Shown here: one piece after another, positions 1 through 9,745 of the stretch | Position numbering within the stretch: position 1 is the stretch's first letter | Layout of the letters: every line of letters begins with the position of its first letter | DNA from: Chroococcidiopsis sp. CCMEE 29 | Lineage (GTDB): Bacteria > Cyanobacteriota > Cyanobacteriia > Cyanobacteriales > Chroococcidiopsidaceae | NCBI RefSeq assembly: GCF_023558375.1 | Contig: NZ_CP083761.1 | Location: forward strand, 124,001 to 188,000 | Direction of reading: 5' to 3' | Length of the DNA stretch: 64,000 bases | Program-made: the position numbers and the translations under genes | Notes under the pieces: generated by a model | What the model saw: only the letters and a program-made list of their open reading frames with translations | Told to the model about the DNA's origin: nothing | Databases searched by the model: none

Positions 1-1163
1 CCTATATTGGGGATGAGTTACACCATTTTGGCTGGAACGCTTGCAGTTCTTGCCACGGGGATGCGAGTAAATCTCGGCGGTTCTTGGTGATTCCCGGTCA
101 ACGTTCTAGCCGGATTTATATTGTGGATACAAAGGATGAGCGATCGCCTCAACTCTACAAAGTTATTGAGCCGGAAGAAATTAAAGCAAAAACCAACCTT
201 ACTGCCCCCCACACTGTACACTGCCTAGCTGATGGTCAGGTGATGATTTCTATGCTGGGCGACAGTGAAGGCAATGCTCCCGGTGGCTTTTTATTGCTGA
301 ATGACAATTTTGAGATCGCCGGTCGCTGGGAACGGCAACCAACTGGGATGAACTTTAACTATGACTTCTGGTATCAACCACGGCATAACGTTATGGTCAG
401 TAGTGAGTGGGGTGCACCTAAAACCTACTACCCTGGCTTTGACCTCAACGATGTAACAGCTGGGAAATATGGTCACCATTTACACTTTTGGGATTGGTCC
501 CAGCACGAGATTATCCAAAGTTTTGACCTAGGTGAGGAAGGGTTAATTCCCTTAGAGGTACGTTTCCACCATCACCCCGACAGCACCCATGGATTTGTCG
601 GTGCCGCACTTAGCAGCAATGTTTGGCATTGGCACAAATCCAATGGTCATTGGGCAGTTGAGAAGGTAATTGATATACCATCAGTTGAGGTGGAAGGTTG
701 GCCTATCCCAGTACCATCTTTAATTACTGATATTCTGCTTTCAATGGACGATCGCTATGTCTACTTCTCGAACTGGCTGCATGGCGATATCCGCCAGTAT
801 GACGTTAGCGATCCTGCTCATCCTCAACTAACGGGTCAAGTTTGGTGCGGTGGCTTACTCGGTAAGGGTGGTGAAGTTCAAAGTCATCAACTCCAGGGAG
901 GACCACAGATGCTGCAACTGAGTTTAGATGGTAAGCGGCTGTATGTGACAAACTCGCTGTTTAGTACCTGGGATAATCAGTTCTATCCAGAACTAGCTAA
1001 GAACGGCTCGTATCTGTTGCAGATTGACTGCGATACAGAGAAGGGAGGTTTGCAGATTAGCAATAATTTCTACGTTGACTTTGGCAAGGAGCCAGCCGGA
1101 CCATCCCGCGCCCATGAGATGCGTTACCCAGGTGGAGATTGTACCTCTGACGTTTGGATTTAA
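1..1163 (+). CDS. Selenium-binding protein (SBP56/methanethiol oxidase family), 5'-truncated by window edge
   Basis: The reading frame is open from base 3, so the gene starts upstream of the window; an internal GTG at 84 is not the true start. Before it the frame reads [20 protein letters not shown], including the family CSSC motif (bases 42-53). Further family blocks follow: [46 protein letters not shown], and a C-terminus ending [11 protein letters not shown]. These match the SELENBP1/SBP56 family closely over its whole length. Characterised members oxidise methanethiol to formaldehyde, H2S and H2O2. Family identity is secure; the substrate in this organism is inferred. The gene is convergent with the response regulator that follows. 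Confidence 0.95.
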   Translation, partial: YIGDELHHFGWNACSSCHGDASKSRRFLVIPGQRSSRIYIVDTKDERSPQLYKVIEPEEIKAKTNLTAPHTVHCLADGQVMISMLGDSEGNAPGGFLLLNDNFEIAGRWERQPTGMNFNYDFWYQPRHNVMVSSEWGAPKTYYPGFDLNDVTAGKYGHHLHFWDWSQHEIIQSFDLGEEGLIPLEVRFHHHPDSTHGFVGAALSSNVWHWHKSNGHWAVEKVIDIPSVEVEGWPIPVPSLITDILLSMDDRYVYFSNWLHGDIRQYDVSDPAHPQLTGQVWCGGLLGKGGEVQSHQLQGGPQMLQLSLDGKRLYVTNSLFSTWDNQFYPELAKNGSYLLQIDCDTEKGGLQISNNFYVDFGKEPAGPSRAHEMRYPGGDCTSDVWI

Positions 1164-1228
1164 CGAGGATTACCTGGATAAGCATGCTTGTGGCAGAAGG
1201 TAAAAATTGTGTCGAGGTTGATAGGGAT

Positions 1229-2011
1229 TCAAAGCTGACTGCTAAGCGCGGATTGCTGAGTGCTTCGGATTTCAGCAGGTAATTTCTGGTTATGGGCAAC
1301 CTCCGATGGTTTGGCAATACTAGTCTTCAAAATTTCTAGGTTAAACCGATAACCTACATTCCGAACAGTTTGAATCAAACTTGGTTGTCGCGGGTCAATT
1401 TCAACTTTTTTACGTAAAGACAGGACGTGGGTATCGATAGTGCGGGGATTGTCAATTGCATCAGGCCAAGCGCGGCGCAGCAATTCTGAGCGACTCAGGG
1501 GTACTCCACCAGCTTGAGCCAAGACATACAGCAAACTGAATTCCTGAGGCGTTAAATCGATGTATTCGCCTTGAAAACAGACACGGCGCTGTACTAGATC
1601 GATGTGCAAATTCCCATAATCCAAATAGGCTGGTGCGACTGGTGTACGGTTACGTCGAACAAGTGCCTCAACCCGCGCCAAAAACTCTTGCATCCCAAAT
1701 GGTTTAGTTAGGTAGTCATCTGCCCCTGCCTTTAAACCAGCGACAATATCAGTTTCCGTATTACGGGCAGACAGCATCAAAATTAACGGCTGTTGCTGTC
1801 GCTGTAACCATCGGCAAAACTCAATTCCATCACCATCGGCGAGTTCAGAATCGAGAATGACAAGTGTTGGCTGGCGCGTCAAAAATACTTCTCGCGCTTG
1901 ATAAAGACTGGCAGCTTGATACACTCGGTAGCCTACCTGTTGCAAGTGCCAACTGAGCAGCGATCGCAGATGTGGATTTCCCTCAACAATTTCAATACAA
2001 ACCGAACTCAC
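1229..2011 (-). CDS. OmpR/PhoB-family response regulator with atypical acidic pocket
   Basis: It has an N-terminal receiver domain (phospho-acceptor Asp in VILDSEL, conserved Lys in YLTKPF) and a C-terminal winged helix (LTPQEFSLLYVLAQ, then TVRNVGYRF). The usual acidic pair after strand beta-1 is replaced by Glu-Gly (IEIVEGNPH), so Mg-dependent phosphorylation may be altered. I prefer the GTG at 2011 because AAAGGGAT lies about 10 bases upstream and the receiver then begins at residue 4; a TTG at 2065 would add 18 residues without a ribosome binding site. It does not match RpaA, RpaB or NblR sequences that I know. No histidine kinase is adjacent, so it looks like an orphan regulator. A roughly 40-residue tail follows the DNA-binding domain. 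Confidence 0.85.
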   Translation of the reverse strand: MSSVCIEIVEGNPHLRSLLSWHLQQVGYRVYQAASLYQAREVFLTRQPTLVILDSELADGDGIEFCRWLQRQQQPLILMLSARNTETDIVAGLKAGADDYLTKPFGMQEFLARVEALVRRNRTPVAPAYLDYGNLHIDLVQRRVCFQGEYIDLTPQEFSLLYVLAQAGGVPLSRSELLRRAWPDAIDNPRTIDTHVLSLRKKVEIDPRQPSLIQTVRNVGYRFNLEILKTSIAKPSEVAHNQKLPAEIRSTQQSALSSQL

Positions 2012-2419
2012 AGTGGCAGTATCCCTTTGCGTTCGTGACTCCAAAAGTAACAAAGCCTGTGTCAAGGTTTTGTAACAGCTGCTACCTCACTGGCAATAAC
2101 CTTAATGCTTCAGCCTAAGTAGAGCTAAACGATCTATCCCATCGGCTAGACTCCAGCGTTTTTACGTTGGTACTAACCCTGCTTAATTTTATGGGTTGTT
2201 TGCGAAAAAACATCTAAAAAATAACCCAGTGGATACATGATACTGGTAATCTGATTTACTAGGATCAGACTAGATTGAAGGCAACTTGGCACAGCGTAGC
2301 CCACTAACATCGCTAAAATAGAAAGACCAATCAAGGCTGCAACATGAAGATTCAAGGCTAAATTTCCACTGAATACTGCATAACTTAAAACTCACATTCT
2401 ATACTTAAATTTTGTAATC
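2012..2419. other. Intergenic region with one doubtful small ORF
   Basis: This space separates the leftward response regulator from the rightward DUF6761-type gene. It holds a 60-codon minus-strand frame (2173-2355) starting with TTG and encoding a hydrophobic N-terminal half. It has no recognisable family and no clear ribosome binding site, so I do not call it a gene. It probably contains divergent promoters. Confidence 0.4.
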
Positions 2420-2668
2420 ATGCTACAAGACACTCAAACCATACGCTACTACCAAAAACTTACTGACGCCCTCGTCGAAATATGGAATCGAGGTTATCGA
2501 ACTGACGATCTTCGGCTTTATTTAGACGGTTACTTAGCTGCCCTGCGGCATAGTAATGCGATCGAACCATATTTAATTCACCGCTTGGAGGAAGAAGCAA
2601 GCCGTTTCCTGTACGATCCGTTTAATTTTGAAGTACCCCAACCAGAACCAGAGTCTGGCTATTATTAA
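2420..2668 (+). CDS. Small conserved cyanobacterial protein (DUF6761-like)
   Basis: An 82-residue soluble, acidic, helical protein beginning MLQDTQTIRYYQKLTDALVE, with the block LRLYLDGYLAALRHSN and a Pro/Glu-rich C-terminus. From memory this is the widespread cyanobacterial DUF6761 family; its function is unknown. There is no signal peptide or membrane segment. It stands alone between a leftward regulator and the leftward grxD-bolA pair. The ATG start is clear, directly after an AT-rich leader. Confidence 0.75.
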   Translation: MLQDTQTIRYYQKLTDALVEIWNRGYRTDDLRLYLDGYLAALRHSNAIEPYLIHRLEEEASRFLYDPFNFEVPQPEPESGYY

Positions 2669-2776
2669 GCGACTCATGAACTTTTACTAATAGCATTGAA
2701 CTGATATTCAATGCTATAGAGGAAAGCTGAATTTACCTTTAGATTCTATAATTTGGTTACTACAATTGAAACCAAT

Positions 2777-2821
2777 GAAAAATCCCCTCAGATATGGATA
2801 AGCTTTGAGCATCTGAGAGGA
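2777..2821 (-). terminator. Rho-independent terminator of the bolA-grxD unit
   Basis: On the minus strand CCTCTCAGAT pairs with ATCTGAGGGG (one mismatch) across a 17-base loop, followed by ATTTTT. It sits 21 bases past the grxD stop codon, in the right place and orientation. Confidence 0.7.
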
Positions 2822-2841
2822 CTATTAATTGTAAACAAGCT

Positions 2842-3165
2842 TTACGAAGCTATGGCAACTTCCACCATTTGTTGCAATTCGCCTTTCTGGTACATTTCAA
2901 TCAGGATATCTGAGCCGCCAACAAATTGACCGTCAATATAGACTTGGGGAATTGTTGGCCAGTTGGAATACTCTTTAATTCCCTGACGAATTTCGTAGTC
3001 TTCCAAAACATCAACAGTCTCAAAGGGAACCCCCAAAGTATTGAGGATTTGCACCACATTGTTAGAAAATCCACATTGGGGCATCAGCTTTGTCCCCTTC
3101 ATGAAAACCAAAATTTTGTGTTGTTTTACTAAATTATCAAGTCGCTCTTGCAGTTCTGGAGTCAT
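2842..3165 (-). CDS. grxD: Monothiol CGFS glutaredoxin (Grx4/GrxD family)
   Basis: A 107-residue single-domain protein. The active site QCGFSNN gives the monothiol CGFS signature. [12 protein letters not shown], the TIPQVYIDG cis-Pro segment and [15 protein letters not shown] provide the glutathione-binding surface. CGFS glutaredoxins bind a [2Fe-2S] cluster with glutathione and hand it to partners, notably BolA proteins. The bolA homologue lies 62 bp upstream in the same direction, so the known partners are co-encoded. A terminator follows. The ATG at 3165 gives the normal N-terminus ([13 protein letters not shown]). Confidence 0.97.
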   Translation of the reverse strand: MTPELQERLDNLVKQHKILVFMKGTKLMPQCGFSNNVVQILNTLGVPFETVDVLEDYEIRQGIKEYSNWPTIPQVYIDGQFVGGSDILIEMYQKGELQQMVEVAIAS

Positions 3166-3227
3166 GGTTCTTTGTTTTCCTATCTAACGTATCGGTTATT
3201 TGCAGGTTGAATTCAAGATTGTCTACC

Positions 3228-3488
3228 TTAAACAACTTGGCGAGCTGCCTGCCATGCTTGGGGAGTATAAGTCTTCAGCGCCAAGGCATGGATTGCTTCT
3301 GAAGACATGGCTTGGCGCAGAGAACCATAGACTAATTGGTGTTGTTGCACCAATCCTTTGCCTTCAAACTGAGATGAAACCACCATCACTTGATAGTGAT
3401 CGCCGCCGCCAGTCAAGTCTTGTACCTGAACCTGAGCGTCCGGCATTTGCGCTTTAATCATTTCCTCAACCTGCTGGGGGCTAATCAT
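3228..3488 (-). CDS. bolA: BolA family protein
   Basis: An 86-residue BolA fold: N-terminal helix [21 protein letters not shown], the [21 protein letters not shown] segment, and the conserved His in [11 protein letters not shown] followed by [14 protein letters not shown]. BolA proteins form heterocomplexes with CGFS glutaredoxins that share an Fe-S cluster, and grxD is directly downstream. I use the ATG at 3488, preceded by AAGGGATT; a GTG one codon earlier is also possible. Confidence 0.93.
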   Translation of the reverse strand: MISPQQVEEMIKAQMPDAQVQVQDLTGGGDHYQVMVVSSQFEGKGLVQQHQLVYGSLRQAMSSEAIHALALKTYTPQAWQAARQVV

Positions 3489-3528
3489 CACAATCCCTTG
3501 AAAGCTGCTGAACTCTTCTCTAATTTAA

Positions 3529-4197
3529 CTATTTTGTTGAGGAATTTGGCTGAGGAGTGTTGCTAACACCTCCGGCGTCGCTGCGCTTAGGTGCACTACC
3601 TCCAGCGTCGCCACTCCTAGGATAGGGTGAATCAACAAACCCTAACTCGAATAACTGTTGGTAGGCTTTCTTCCCTAATTCGCGCGTCGGGTTCTGGCTG
3701 CGAATAATTTGAACCAGCAAAGGTACAGCCAGTTCCGGCTGATTTTGCGTCCTATGTACTAGTGCTAGTTGATAGGTGGCATCATCTCGCATTTGGGCAG
3801 TTTCTAGGGCTTTCTTGCGTTGGCTATCGGCAATTCGATTGTCAATTCCGGAAAAGCTAGAAGCTAGCTCTTGGTAGAAATTAGAAATTTGATTGAAAAC
3901 CTGACGAGCTTCCTGCAATTTCTTGATCGCCAAAGGATAGTTCTGGGAAGAAACCGCACCACTAGCCTCTGTCATCAGCCGCTGTCCCCCTGCCAGGCTC
4001 AAAAGGCTATTACCTTGAGTTGCAGGACGGAGGATATTGGGGTCGTTCGGATCAATCGGTTGTGCTTGATTAGGATTATTGGGTGCCTGTGGTGGCGTTT
4101 GAGCATTGACTGGTGCTAGCAAAGTCAAGACTGCCATAACTGGGATAAAAGTCAGGCAGCCGTTGCGGAGGAAGCGTTGGATTCCAACAGAAGTCAT
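3529..4197 (-). CDS. Exported conserved cyanobacterial protein, TPR-like helical
   Basis: 222 residues. A signal peptide (hydrophobic FIPVMAVLTLLAPVNA, cleavage near residue 32) is followed by a Pro/Asn/Gln-rich linker. A helical region (about 65-185) resembles tetratricopeptide repeats: AVSSQNYPLAIKKLQEARQV, then ATYQLALVHRTQNQPELAVPLL. The low-complexity C-terminus (GDAGGSAPKRSDAGG) is encoded by a duplicated GC-rich stretch (bases 3565-3625) that looks like an expanded repeat rather than selected protein. Function is unknown. The product is probably periplasmic or thylakoid-lumenal. Confidence 0.75.
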   Translation of the reverse strand: MTSVGIQRFLRNGCLTFIPVMAVLTLLAPVNAQTPPQAPNNPNQAQPIDPNDPNILRPATQGNSLLSLAGGQRLMTEASGAVSSQNYPLAIKKLQEARQVFNQISNFYQELASSFSGIDNRIADSQRKKALETAQMRDDATYQLALVHRTQNQPELAVPLLVQIIRSQNPTRELGKKAYQQLFELGFVDSPYPRSGDAGGSAPKRSDAGGVSNTPQPNSSTK

Positions 4198-4404
4198 GGC
4201 TTAACTTAGTGCGTTAGGAGAACACAAAACCGTTCAAACTTCGGGTATCTTAACTCCGATTGAGTCTTTCACAAAACCAGATTAACTTCCAAAGTTTACC
4301 GTGGAGCAGACTCAAACTTAGCTCAATTAGTTCCCTTTACGCAGAGCAAGGGGAGCAGGGGGAGAAAATTCAATCCAAAATCCAAAATCTAAAATCCTTC
4401 CTAC

Positions 4405-5136
4405 TTAACTTAATTCTTTGAGTGCTGTTTCTAGGTCAGCTGTCAGATTTTTAGCGTTTTGTTTGAGCGAACTTGCGGTGTAGTCTGCTGCTTGCAGAGG
4501 AGAACCAATACAAATCTTGACCTGGCATCTCCAGGGTACCGCCGGATGGCTATAGCAAATACTGATGGGTACAATTTTGATATCCAGATTAGGCTGACTT
4601 GATTCAGCTTGCAGTGCCAAGCGAGCTAAACCAGGTTGAAGCTGATTGAGCCGCATCCGATTTTCGTGGAGGTTGCCGCCTTCTGGAAAAATGACTAGTA
4701 CTTCTCTCTGCTGGAGGATATTGACTCCATGACGGAGGGTCGCGATCGCGGGACGCTCGGTATCAACCGGAAACCCTCCTAAACGGCGAATAAACCAGCC
4801 TTGTATCCCTCTGACTTCATCTACTGAAACCATAAATCGTAAATCCCTGCTGGTAACGAGACGACCTGTGGCATACGCAACAAGCAATGGATCCCAGCGG
4901 GAGCGGTGAGTAGGAGCGAGGATGACTGGACCAGTCGTAGGAAGATTTTCCTGTCCAATTATTTTAATTTGACCAAAGTAAAAAGGTAAAACTAGGCGAC
5001 CCACCGCATAGGCTAGCGGGGTTAACCAAGATGAAATATGCGAGGTAACGGGAGCCACCTTAGTATTACTAATCGTTGATTTTTTAATCGTTAAATTTTC
5101 TAGGGATATGCGGGAGGGAGAGTCAAGCTGAAGCAT
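4405..5136 (-). CDS. Lysophospholipid acyltransferase (PlsC-like 1-acylglycerol-3-phosphate acyltransferase)
   Basis: 243 residues. The acyltransferase box HRSRWDP (HX4D) is followed by the substrate motif FPEGGNLHENR and the block III/IV region VPISICYSH. These define the PlsC/LPLAT superfamily, which transfers acyl groups to lysophosphatidic acid or related lysolipids at the membrane. The roughly 45 residues before the domain include a weakly hydrophobic stretch (LTPLAYAVGRLVLPFYFG). The gene is single and leftward. The space downstream carries a run of dispersed AATCCAAAATC-type repeats. The exact lysolipid substrate cannot be told from sequence. Confidence 0.88.
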   Translation of the reverse strand: MLQLDSPSRISLENLTIKKSTISNTKVAPVTSHISSWLTPLAYAVGRLVLPFYFGQIKIIGQENLPTTGPVILAPTHRSRWDPLLVAYATGRLVTSRDLRFMVSVDEVRGIQGWFIRRLGGFPVDTERPAIATLRHGVNILQQREVLVIFPEGGNLHENRMRLNQLQPGLARLALQAESSQPNLDIKIVPISICYSHPAVPWRCQVKICIGSPLQAADYTASSLKQNAKNLTADLETALKELS

Positions 5137-5317
5137 AGCGGTGGCTGCTAAGTTGAACGAACAAAGGGATCAAAGCTTCTTAATTCCACCGTAATTTTTC
5201 TTGTCTAAGTTCGCCTCTCTCAAGGGACACTTTTAGCAGCGTCATGAGGCAACCAAATAGGAAGGATGAATGGTTTTGCTTGTGGTTAGCAAGATCCACA
5301 GACACGAACCATCTGTT

Positions 5318-5839
5318 TCATCTTTCATCCTTCTGCATCCTTTTTTTTATGAACCAGGCTTGTAACTGTTGACGACAGGCAGACTCTAAAATCCCACCAA
5401 TTACAGATAGACGATGGTAGGAGCAAGCACTATCGGGAATGTTGGTGACAGTACGGATGGCACCAGTTTTTGGATCGTCCGCTCCATAAACTAGAAGCCC
5501 TAACCTTGCTTGCACAATAGCACCGGCACACATGGGACAAGGCTCTAATGTGACATAGAGAGTACATTGATTGAGGTGCCAATTTTGTAGAGTTTGACCA
5601 GCTGCGCGCAGAGCGAGAATTTCTGCATGGGCTGTAGGGTCTTTGTCCCGCTCCCGCCGATTCTCGGCCTCTGCAATCAAGTTTCCCCCTGAGTCAATAA
5701 TAACTGCCCCGACTGGGACTTCTCCAGCTTCATCTGCTGACTGGGCAAGGGCGATCGCCCGACTCATCCATTGTCGATGCAAGAGATACTGGGGGTCATC
5801 AATTGCTGATGGCACTTCCACATTCACGAATCTATCCAA
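5318..5839 (-). CDS. tadA: tRNA-specific adenosine deaminase TadA
   Basis: The cytidine/deoxycytidylate deaminase zinc motifs are intact: HAEILALR (His ligand and catalytic Glu) and PCPMCAGAI (two Cys ligands). WMSRAIALAQSADEAGEVPVGAVI is the standard TadA N-terminus. TadA converts A34 to inosine in tRNA-Arg(ACG). The frame overlaps the end of grxC by 8 bases, implying translational coupling. The start is uncertain: TTG at 5839 or one of the GTG codons at about 5827-5815. 173 residues is normal for the family. Confidence 0.95.
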   Translation of the reverse strand: MDRFVNVEVPSAIDDPQYLLHRQWMSRAIALAQSADEAGEVPVGAVIIDSGGNLIAEAENRRERDKDPTAHAEILALRAAGQTLQNWHLNQCTLYVTLEPCPMCAGAIVQARLGLLVYGADDPKTGAIRTVTNIPDSACSYHRLSVIGGILESACRQQLQAWFIKKRMQKDER

Positions 5840-6146
5840 CTGGCTGTGCTAGCAGGGAATCGAGCTGACCTTGTTGGTCCAATTTATACAAATCATCACA
5901 CCCACCAATGTGCTGCCTATTGATGAAAATTTGCGGCACAGTGCGGCGTCCATTGGCACGTTCAGCCATCTGAGTTCTAGCGGCTTCATCACCGTCGATT
6001 TTGTATTCGGTGTAGTCCACACCCTTCCACCACAGCAGCATCTTTGCCCGGATGCAAAAAGGGCAAGTTTGCCAGGTGTAAATTTCGACGTTAGCTTTAA
6101 CACGCTCTGGGTGGCGATTTAGCAGAGGGTTAAGGAAGTCCAACAT
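5832..6146 (-). CDS. grxC: Dithiol glutaredoxin (GrxC type)
   Basis: 104 residues with the dithiol site TCPFCIRAK near residue 28, TVPQIFINRQHIGGCDDLYKL for glutathione binding, and a short N-terminal extension before EIYTWQ. Glutaredoxins reduce disulfides and glutathionylated proteins using GSH. It is the first gene of a two-gene unit with tadA, whose start lies inside its 3' end. It differs from the CGFS protein at 2842 in having both active-site cysteines. Confidence 0.95.
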   Translation of the reverse strand: MLDFLNPLLNRHPERVKANVEIYTWQTCPFCIRAKMLLWWKGVDYTEYKIDGDEAARTQMAERANGRRTVPQIFINRQHIGGCDDLYKLDQQGQLDSLLAQPVG

Positions 6147-6214
6147 ATTGCTGAGTAGCGAGAATCCATGTCAACTATCTCTAGCCTAGATCAAGTAACT
6201 ACAGGTTAGTTTTT

Positions 6215-6239
6215 CCCTAACCCCTAACCCCTAACCCCT
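6215..6239 (+). repeat. Heptamer tandem repeat (CCCCTAA)n
   Basis: CCCTAA-CCCCTAA-CCCCTAA-CCCCTG forms about 3.5 units in the grxC-glpX intergenic space. It matches the cyanobacterial short tandemly repeated repetitive (STRR) type of heptanucleotide repeat. Similar arrays occur at 38080-38100 and 60575-60600. Confidence 0.8.
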
Positions 6240-6372
6240 GTCTAAAGCAGCAAAACTTAACACGACTCTGAGGTTACACTCCGCTACACGGGTATCCGCC
6301 CTTTGGTAGACTTGAGAACTGGAACAGCCAGACAAAACAGCGCAAAAACAAGCAGTTGGGAGGACAGACTTC

Positions 6373-7410
6373 GTGGAGAATACACTTGGGTTAGAGATTA
6401 TTGAAGTAGTAGAGCAAGCCGCGATCGCCTCTGCACGGTGGATGGGTAAAGGCGAGAAAAATATCGCTGACCAAGTGGCAGTCGAAGCCATGCGGGAACG
6501 GATGAACAAAATTTATATGCGGGGTCGCATCGTCATTGGTGAAGGCGAACGGGATGATGCTCCTATGCTCTACATCGGCGAAGAAGTTGGCATCTGCACC
6601 CGCGAGGACGCCAAAGCATACTGCAATCCAGATGAACTGCTAGAGATTGACATTGCCGTTGACCCCTGCGAAGGTACTAACCTCGTTGCCTACGGTCAAA
6701 ATGGTTCAATGGCAGTGCTGGCGATTGCAGAAAAAGGTGGTTTATTTGCAGCGCCGGACTTTTATATGAAAAAGCTAGCAGCACCAGCCCCAGCGCGAGG
6801 TCACGTTGATATTAACAAATCTGCCACCCAAAACTTGAAAATTCTCTCTGAGTGCTTAGGCCGCGCCGTTGAGGAACTAGTGGTGGTAGTTATGGATCGC
6901 CCACGGCACAAAGAGCTGATTCAGGAAATCCGTCAGGCTGGAGCCAGGGTGCGGCTGATCAGTGATGGTGATGTATCGGCTGCTATCTCCTGCGCCTTTG
7001 CTGGAACTAATATCCATGCGTTGATGGGAATTGGTGCTGCACCAGAAGGAGTCATTTCAGCCGCTGCTCTGCGTTGTTTAGGGGGACACTTCCAAGGTCA
7101 ATTGATCTACGATCCAGAAGTGGTGAAAACAGGATTGATTGGTGAAAGTAAAGAAAGCAATATAGCGCGGCTAAAAGAAATGAATATTGAAGACCCAGAT
7201 AAGGTATACAACGCCGACGAGCTCGCTTCAGGCAACACGGTACTGTTTGCAGCGTGCGGCATTACACCGGGAACCCTAATGGAAGGTGTGCGGTTCTTTA
7301 AAGGCGGGGCAAGGACTCAGAGCTTAGTCATCTCTAGCCAATCCCAAACGGCTCGTTTTGTCGATACGATCCATATGTTCGACGAACCAAAAATGTTGCA
7401 ACTGCGTTAG
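6373..7410 (+). CDS. glpX: Class II fructose-1,6-/sedoheptulose-1,7-bisphosphatase
   Basis: 345 residues of the GlpX family. Key blocks are [32 protein letters not shown], the metal/phosphatase motif [10 protein letters not shown], and SDGDVSAAI. In cyanobacteria this bifunctional enzyme dephosphorylates FBP and SBP in the Calvin cycle and is essential for CO2 fixation. The start is GTG at 6373, preceded by GGGAGGACAGACTTC. It is followed 66 bp later by hemA. CO2 fixation and tetrapyrrole synthesis genes are therefore neighbours, although a repeat-like spacer lies between them. Confidence 0.98.
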   Translation: MENTLGLEIIEVVEQAAIASARWMGKGEKNIADQVAVEAMRERMNKIYMRGRIVIGEGERDDAPMLYIGEEVGICTREDAKAYCNPDELLEIDIAVDPCEGTNLVAYGQNGSMAVLAIAEKGGLFAAPDFYMKKLAAPAPARGHVDINKSATQNLKILSECLGRAVEELVVVVMDRPRHKELIQEIRQAGARVRLISDGDVSAAISCAFAGTNIHALMGIGAAPEGVISAAALRCLGGHFQGQLIYDPEVVKTGLIGESKESNIARLKEMNIEDPDKVYNADELASGNTVLFAACGITPGTLMEGVRFFKGGARTQSLVISSQSQTARFVDTIHMFDEPKMLQLR

Positions 7411-7475
7411 GAGGCAAGAGGCGAGGAGTGAGGGGCGAGGCACCCCATCTCCCTAATCCTTAGATTGGAGGACAC

Positions 7476-8762
7476 ATGAATATTGCGGTCGTGGGGCTTA
7501 GCCATAAGACAGCCCCAGTAGAAGTTCGGGAAAAACTGAGTATTCCAGAACCACAGACGGAAAGCGCGATCGCGCACCTCTGTACCTATCCCCATATTGC
7601 AGAAGCTGCCATCCTCAGCACTTGCAACCGCCTAGAAATTTACATCGTCACACCTGAGACGGAGCAAGGCATTCGGGAAGTTACCCAATTTCTGTCTGAA
7701 CATAGTAAACTGCCGCTGCTGACTTTACGGCAACACCTATTTATCCTGCTGCACCAGGATGCAGTAATGCACCTAATGCGGGTGGCAGCTGGATTGGATA
7801 GCTTGGTTTTGGGAGAAGGACAAATTCTGGCTCAAGTAAAACAAACCCACAAACTGGGACAGCAGTACAACGGCATTAAACTCATCCTCAATCGGCTGTT
7901 CAAACAAGCCATTACTGCTGGTAAGCGAGTTCGCACAGAAACTAGCATCGGCACTGGCGCAGTCTCCATCAGCTCAGCTGCTGTGGAATTAGCTCAGTTG
8001 AAAGTGCCAAATTTAGCCGCTTGTAGGGTGACGATTATTGGTGCTGGGAAAATGTCACGGTTGCTGGTACAACATCTAGTGGGGAAAGGGGCTGTCCAGA
8101 TTTCGATTCTGAATCGTTCTCGACAACGGGCAGAGGAATTAGTAAATCAGTTTCGGGAGACTGAGCTGAAAATCCATCCACTAGCGGAAATCATGACGGT
8201 ACTGGCGGTGTCGGATCTGGTGTTTACCAGCACTGCATCAACAGAACCAATACTGGATCGAGCCAAACTAGAAGCTGCCTTGGAACCAAACCAGCCTCTA
8301 ATGCTATTTGATATTTCTGTGCCGCGCAATGTGCATGGAGATGTGAATCAGCTGGAGAATGTCCAGGCGTTTAATGTTGATGACTTAAAGGCGGTGGTAG
8401 CGCAAAACCATGAAAGTCGCCGGAAAATGGCGATGGAAGCGGAAAGGCTGCTAGAGGAAGAAGTAGAAGCGTTTGATGTCTGGTGGCGATCGCTTGAAAC
8501 TGTCTCTACTATTAGCTGCCTGCGGGATAAAGTAGAAGCCATTCGCGAGCAAGAATTGGAAAAAGCTTTGTCTCGACTCGGTTCTGAGTTTGCCGAAAAA
8601 CATCAAGAAGTGATCGAAGCCTTAACACGAGGAATAGTGAATAAAATCCTTCACGATCCGATGGTGCAGCTGCGATCGCAACAGGATATTGAGGCAAGAC
8701 AGCGCTGTATGCAAGCACTACAAATGCTGTTTAACTTGGATGCAGGTGAGCAATATAGCTAG
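7476..8762 (+). CDS. hemA: Glutamyl-tRNA reductase
   Basis: 428 residues. The N-terminal catalytic domain contains [18 protein letters not shown] and the nucleophile Cys in [10 protein letters not shown], then [17 protein letters not shown] and [13 protein letters not shown]. The central NADPH-binding domain ([17 protein letters not shown]) and the C-terminal dimerisation helix (about 330-428) are complete. It reduces glutamyl-tRNA to glutamate-1-semialdehyde, the first committed step of haem and chlorophyll synthesis. The ribosome binding site TTGGAGGACAC stands just before the ATG. Confidence 0.98.
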   Translation: MNIAVVGLSHKTAPVEVREKLSIPEPQTESAIAHLCTYPHIAEAAILSTCNRLEIYIVTPETEQGIREVTQFLSEHSKLPLLTLRQHLFILLHQDAVMHLMRVAAGLDSLVLGEGQILAQVKQTHKLGQQYNGIKLILNRLFKQAITAGKRVRTETSIGTGAVSISSAAVELAQLKVPNLAACRVTIIGAGKMSRLLVQHLVGKGAVQISILNRSRQRAEELVNQFRETELKIHPLAEIMTVLAVSDLVFTSTASTEPILDRAKLEAALEPNQPLMLFDISVPRNVHGDVNQLENVQAFNVDDLKAVVAQNHESRRKMAMEAERLLEEEVEAFDVWWRSLETVSTISCLRDKVEAIREQELEKALSRLGSEFAEKHQEVIEALTRGIVNKILHDPMVQLRSQQDIEARQRCMQALQMLFNLDAGEQYS

Positions 8763-8782
8763 GGGCTAGGGCTTGAACTATT

Positions 8783-8829
8783 CCCTGCTCCCTGACCCTT
8801 CTTAAACAAGAAGGGGTCAGGGAGCAGGG
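8783..8829. repeat. Long near-perfect inverted repeat (stem-loop) after hemA
   Basis: A 21-base arm (8783-8803) pairs with 8808-8829 with one extra G, around a 4-base loop. The arm is made from the CCCTGCTCCCTGACCCT intergenic repeat, and a further GGGGGTCAGGGA copy follows. It could terminate hemA transcription, but there is no T-run. Inversion of a repeat copy is the simpler explanation. Confidence 0.7.
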
Positions 8830-8976
8830 GTCGGGGGTCAGGGAAATAGAGAAAGAGCCTCTCGCCCGTCAAATGGTTCCAAGCCCCCGACTCCAGTCGT
8901 GGAGAAGGTTTTAATTCAACACTCAAAACTTAAAATCTAAAATTGGTAGCGTCTACCCCGTAACCTAGAGTAAGGA

Positions 8977-9657
8977 ATGACACTGATATTAACCAACGAT
9001 GATGGAATAGACGCTCCAGGTATTAGGGCACTCCTTAAAGCTGTAAATGGTAATAAAGTAATTGTTGCTGCTCCCAAACAACACCTATCGGGCTGTAGTC
9101 ATCAAGTTACTACGACTCAATCGATTCACGTCCAACACCGCTCAGATACTGAGTATGCGATCGCTGGTACCCCAGCTGATTGTATCCGCATTGCAGCTAC
9201 ACATCTTTGTCCAAATGTCAAATTTGTGCTTTCTGGGATTAATGCTGGGGGAAACATGGGGGCTGACACTTACATATCAGGGACGGTTGCTGCGGTGCGA
9301 GAAGCGGCATTTCAAGGGATTCCAGGAATTGCTATTTCCCACTATCGCAAAGGCAAACGAAATGTTGATTGGGATGTTGCTGCCCGCTGGACAGCGGGTG
9401 TGTTAGCTGACTTACTCAACCGCCCACCTGAAGTAGGGACTTTCTGGAATGTAAATCTTCCCCACCTAGAACCAGGAGATCCTGACCCCGAAATCGTGTT
9501 TTGTGAACCTTGTAAACAACCGTTGCCAGTCAATTACCGCATTGAGGGCGAAAACTTTTACTATGTCGGGGAATATGCCAAACGCGATCGCACTCCTGGA
9601 ACTGATGTTGATATCTGCTTCTCCGGCAAAATTGCTGTAACTCAGCTAAGACTTTGA
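8977..9657 (+). CDS. surE: 5'/3'-nucleotidase SurE
   Basis: 226 residues starting MTLILTNDDGIDAPGIRAL. NDDG supplies the metal-binding Asp pair. GTPADCIRIA and SGINAGGNMGADTYISGTVAAVREA are the family signatures, and DVDICFSGKIAVTQL forms the C-terminus. SurE hydrolyses nucleoside 5'- and 3'-monophosphates in the cytoplasm, with a stationary-phase survival role in other bacteria. It is a single gene. The upstream 200 bases consist largely of repeats. Confidence 0.96.
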   Translation: MTLILTNDDGIDAPGIRALLKAVNGNKVIVAAPKQHLSGCSHQVTTTQSIHVQHRSDTEYAIAGTPADCIRIAATHLCPNVKFVLSGINAGGNMGADTYISGTVAAVREAAFQGIPGIAISHYRKGKRNVDWDVAARWTAGVLADLLNRPPEVGTFWNVNLPHLEPGDPDPEIVFCEPCKQPLPVNYRIEGENFYYVGEYAKRDRTPGTDVDICFSGKIAVTQLRL

Positions 9658-9745
9658 CACCCTTGGCTGGGCTACTATTTCCTACTCTCTACTCCCTACT
9701 TTCTAGTCAATACCGAGTAGACTGGAAAAAGTTTTCGACCTTGGC

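Noticed and set aside
6215-6239. Telomere-like CCCCTAA repeats
   Set aside because: Only about 3.5 units, internal to the chromosome, and of the same class as the other heptamer arrays; no sign of a linear end.
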